29,676 nt of DNA from Phycisphaerales bacterium (lineage in GTDB: Bacteria; Planctomycetota; Phycisphaerae; Phycisphaerales; SM1A02), in assembly GCA_018882625.1 (NCBI GenBank), contig VERO01000002.1:1-29676 (forward strand), read 5' to 3'. The position numbers and the translations under genes are program-made. The stretch's first letter is position 1. Every line of letters starts with the position of its first letter. The notes beneath the pieces were generated by a model, which searched no databases, was not told where the DNA came from, and worked only from the letters and a program-made list of their open reading frames with translations. This document shows, one piece after another, positions 28,688 to 29,676 of this stretch.

Positions 28688-29676
28688 GGCTGAGGCAGCT
28701 CTGCGAACATCACGCCTTCGCACACGTAGACACGGTCGCGGCGCCGGCCAGTGTCCTCGCGGACAAGTCCGCTCTCGAGGAACTTGTCCATCACGGCCTG
28801 CGCGGCCCTGAAGGACACGTCCATCGCACGTGCCGCGTCCTGCATGGTCATCCGGGGACGCGCCACGAACGCGTGCGCCAGCATGGTGGGATGGCGGGGC
28901 GCACGCATCGCCGATGCAGCCTCGAGAATCGACGCACGGCCTGCCAGCGCGCGCGCGAGACCCGTGATGGCGCGCGTCGCGTCGGCATCGAGGCTCGACA
29001 CCGTCATGCGTACCCAGGACTCGTATGCCGCGCCCAGGTCGGGGGACTCGTCGGCACGAAGCGGACCGGCGCACTCCACGGGCACGACCGGCATGCCGGG
29101 CATGAGCGTGCGTGATGCGAAGACGCGGCCCGCGGCGAGCCTCGCGAGGAGCCCGCTCGACTGCTCGACAGGCTGCAGGAAGTGCATGGTCCACATGGTC
29201 CATGCCGCATCGAGCGCGCCGCGGATGACCTGCGCCTCGCCAAGCCGCGCGGATGAGTCGATCGCGCGATGCCACGACGCCAGCGCATCATGCAGCATGT
29301 GAGGCAGAGGTGGCACAGTGCTTCCGCCGCCCGACAGCTTCACGGATGGCCCGATCCATGCCGGCCCGCGGCGTGCGGCCGGGGCCAGCCGCGTGACCGA
29401 GGCCCAGTCGGCGAGCGATGCGCGCCAGCACACATCTGCGGACGCGCATGGAGCGCTGCCCTGGCCCGCGCCATCGCCCTCGCCGGACCACGCTGCACCC
29501 TCGGCGACCGCGGCCCGCGCGACGGCCCACGCGGTCAGGCGAGGCAGCACATCGGCCGCTCCAGGAGCGTGGAGGATCATGGCGGAGAGGGTGCCGGCGT
29601 GTTGCGCGAGGGTCACGGCCGCATCGGCGGCGCCAGGCGGCAGCGGAGCTGGCCGGGCCGGCTGGGGGAGGTAGGT
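28651..29676 (-). CDS. Fic-like protein with degenerate active site and winged-helix C-terminus (5' end outside window)
   Basis: The frame is open to the right edge (at least 341 residues). The start visible here, YLPQPARPAPLPPG followed by a helical region, resembles the N-terminal part of Fic proteins (PAPLPP...). The C-terminal 70 residues (FVARPRMTMQDAARAMDVSFRAAQAVMDKFLESGLVREDTGRRRDRVYVCEGV) form the winged helix usual at the end of that Fic subfamily. Between them, where Fic enzymes have HPFxxGNGRxGR, this reads HFLQPVEQSSGLLAR: the histidine and some spacing remain, but the GNGR phosphate loop is gone. It would not AMPylate by the known mechanism. The family call is by eye and moderate; a plain winged-helix regulator is the alternative. 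Confidence 0.6.
   Translation of the reverse strand, partial: TYLPQPARPAPLPPGAADAAVTLAQHAGTLSAMILHAPGAADVLPRLTAWAVARAAVAEGAAWSGEGDGAGQGSAPCASADVCWRASLADWASVTRLAPAARRGPAWIGPSVKLSGGGSTVPPLPHMLHDALASWHRAIDSSARLGEAQVIRGALDAAWTMWTMHFLQPVEQSSGLLARLAAGRVFASRTLMPGMPVVPVECAGPLRADESPDLGAAYESWVRMTVSSLDADATRAITGLARALAGRASILEAASAMRAPRHPTMLAHAFVARPRMTMQDAARAMDVSFRAAQAVMDKFLESGLVREDTGRRRDRVYVCEGVMFAELPQPQGERLPEPSVR

Overview
The window looks like chromosomal DNA of a high-GC planctomycete, most likely of the class Phycisphaerae. The main clues are two exported proteins ending in VPAPG, a hydrophobic stretch and five arginines (a PEP-CTERM-like sorting tail common in that group), several conserved hypotheticals of a type I associate with planctomycetes, and the mix of housekeeping genes. 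The lineage is an inference from gene content; there is no rRNA in the window. I see no tRNA, rRNA, CRISPR array, insertion sequence or prophage. Coding density is very high and the longest gene-free stretch is about 250 bases.

Layout. 1-3.3 kb: the start of a metallo-beta-lactamase-fold hydrolase (RNase Z-like), diverging from a response regulator-diguanylate cyclase, recO and an HxxEH zinc peptidase of family M16. 3.3-8.2 kb, minus strand: a PilZ protein, lipoyl synthase, a lipoprotein, an M48 metalloprotease and its LemA partner. 8.2-10.3 kb, plus strand: a DEAD-box RNA helicase and a membrane-associated hypothetical. 10.2-11.0 kb, minus strand: two coupled small membrane proteins. 11.0-12.1 kb: a conserved hypothetical, a seven-iron ferredoxin, and a 21-residue lysine-rich mini-protein with its own strong promoter, a predicted pseudoknot leader and a terminator. 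12.1-14.5 kb: dapB, a catalytically dead M16 homologue and a small conserved hypothetical. 14.5-20.6 kb: a PDZ lipoprotein, a small exported protein and two coupled amidohydrolase genes (463 and 1144 residues) holding three amidohydrolase modules, two of which lack the metal-binding HxH. 20.7-25.2 kb: an orphan FlgM-type anti-sigma factor, then a plus-strand cluster of SPOR-like lipoprotein, DNA polymerase III delta prime, CYTH protein, ATP synthase epsilon and ScpB. 25.2-26.7 kb: two paralogous PEP-CTERM-like proteins. 27-29.7 kb: a tRNA-dihydrouridine synthase, a lipoprotein and a Fic-like protein with a degenerate active site, cut by the window end.

Two signals stand out. First, 13 of the 34 genes have a TANNNT hexamer ending 6-9 nt before the start codon and no Shine-Dalgarno, so much of this chromosome seems to be transcribed as leaderless mRNA; several divergent gene pairs share very short promoter regions of this type, and in two places the stop codon of one gene is part of the -10 hexamer of the next. 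Second, the lysine-rich mini-protein is the opposite case: UP-like tract, TTGACA box, long leader with the arms of an H-type pseudoknot just before a strong Shine-Dalgarno, and a perfect 14-bp terminator hairpin. That small locus is the best candidate here for something undescribed.
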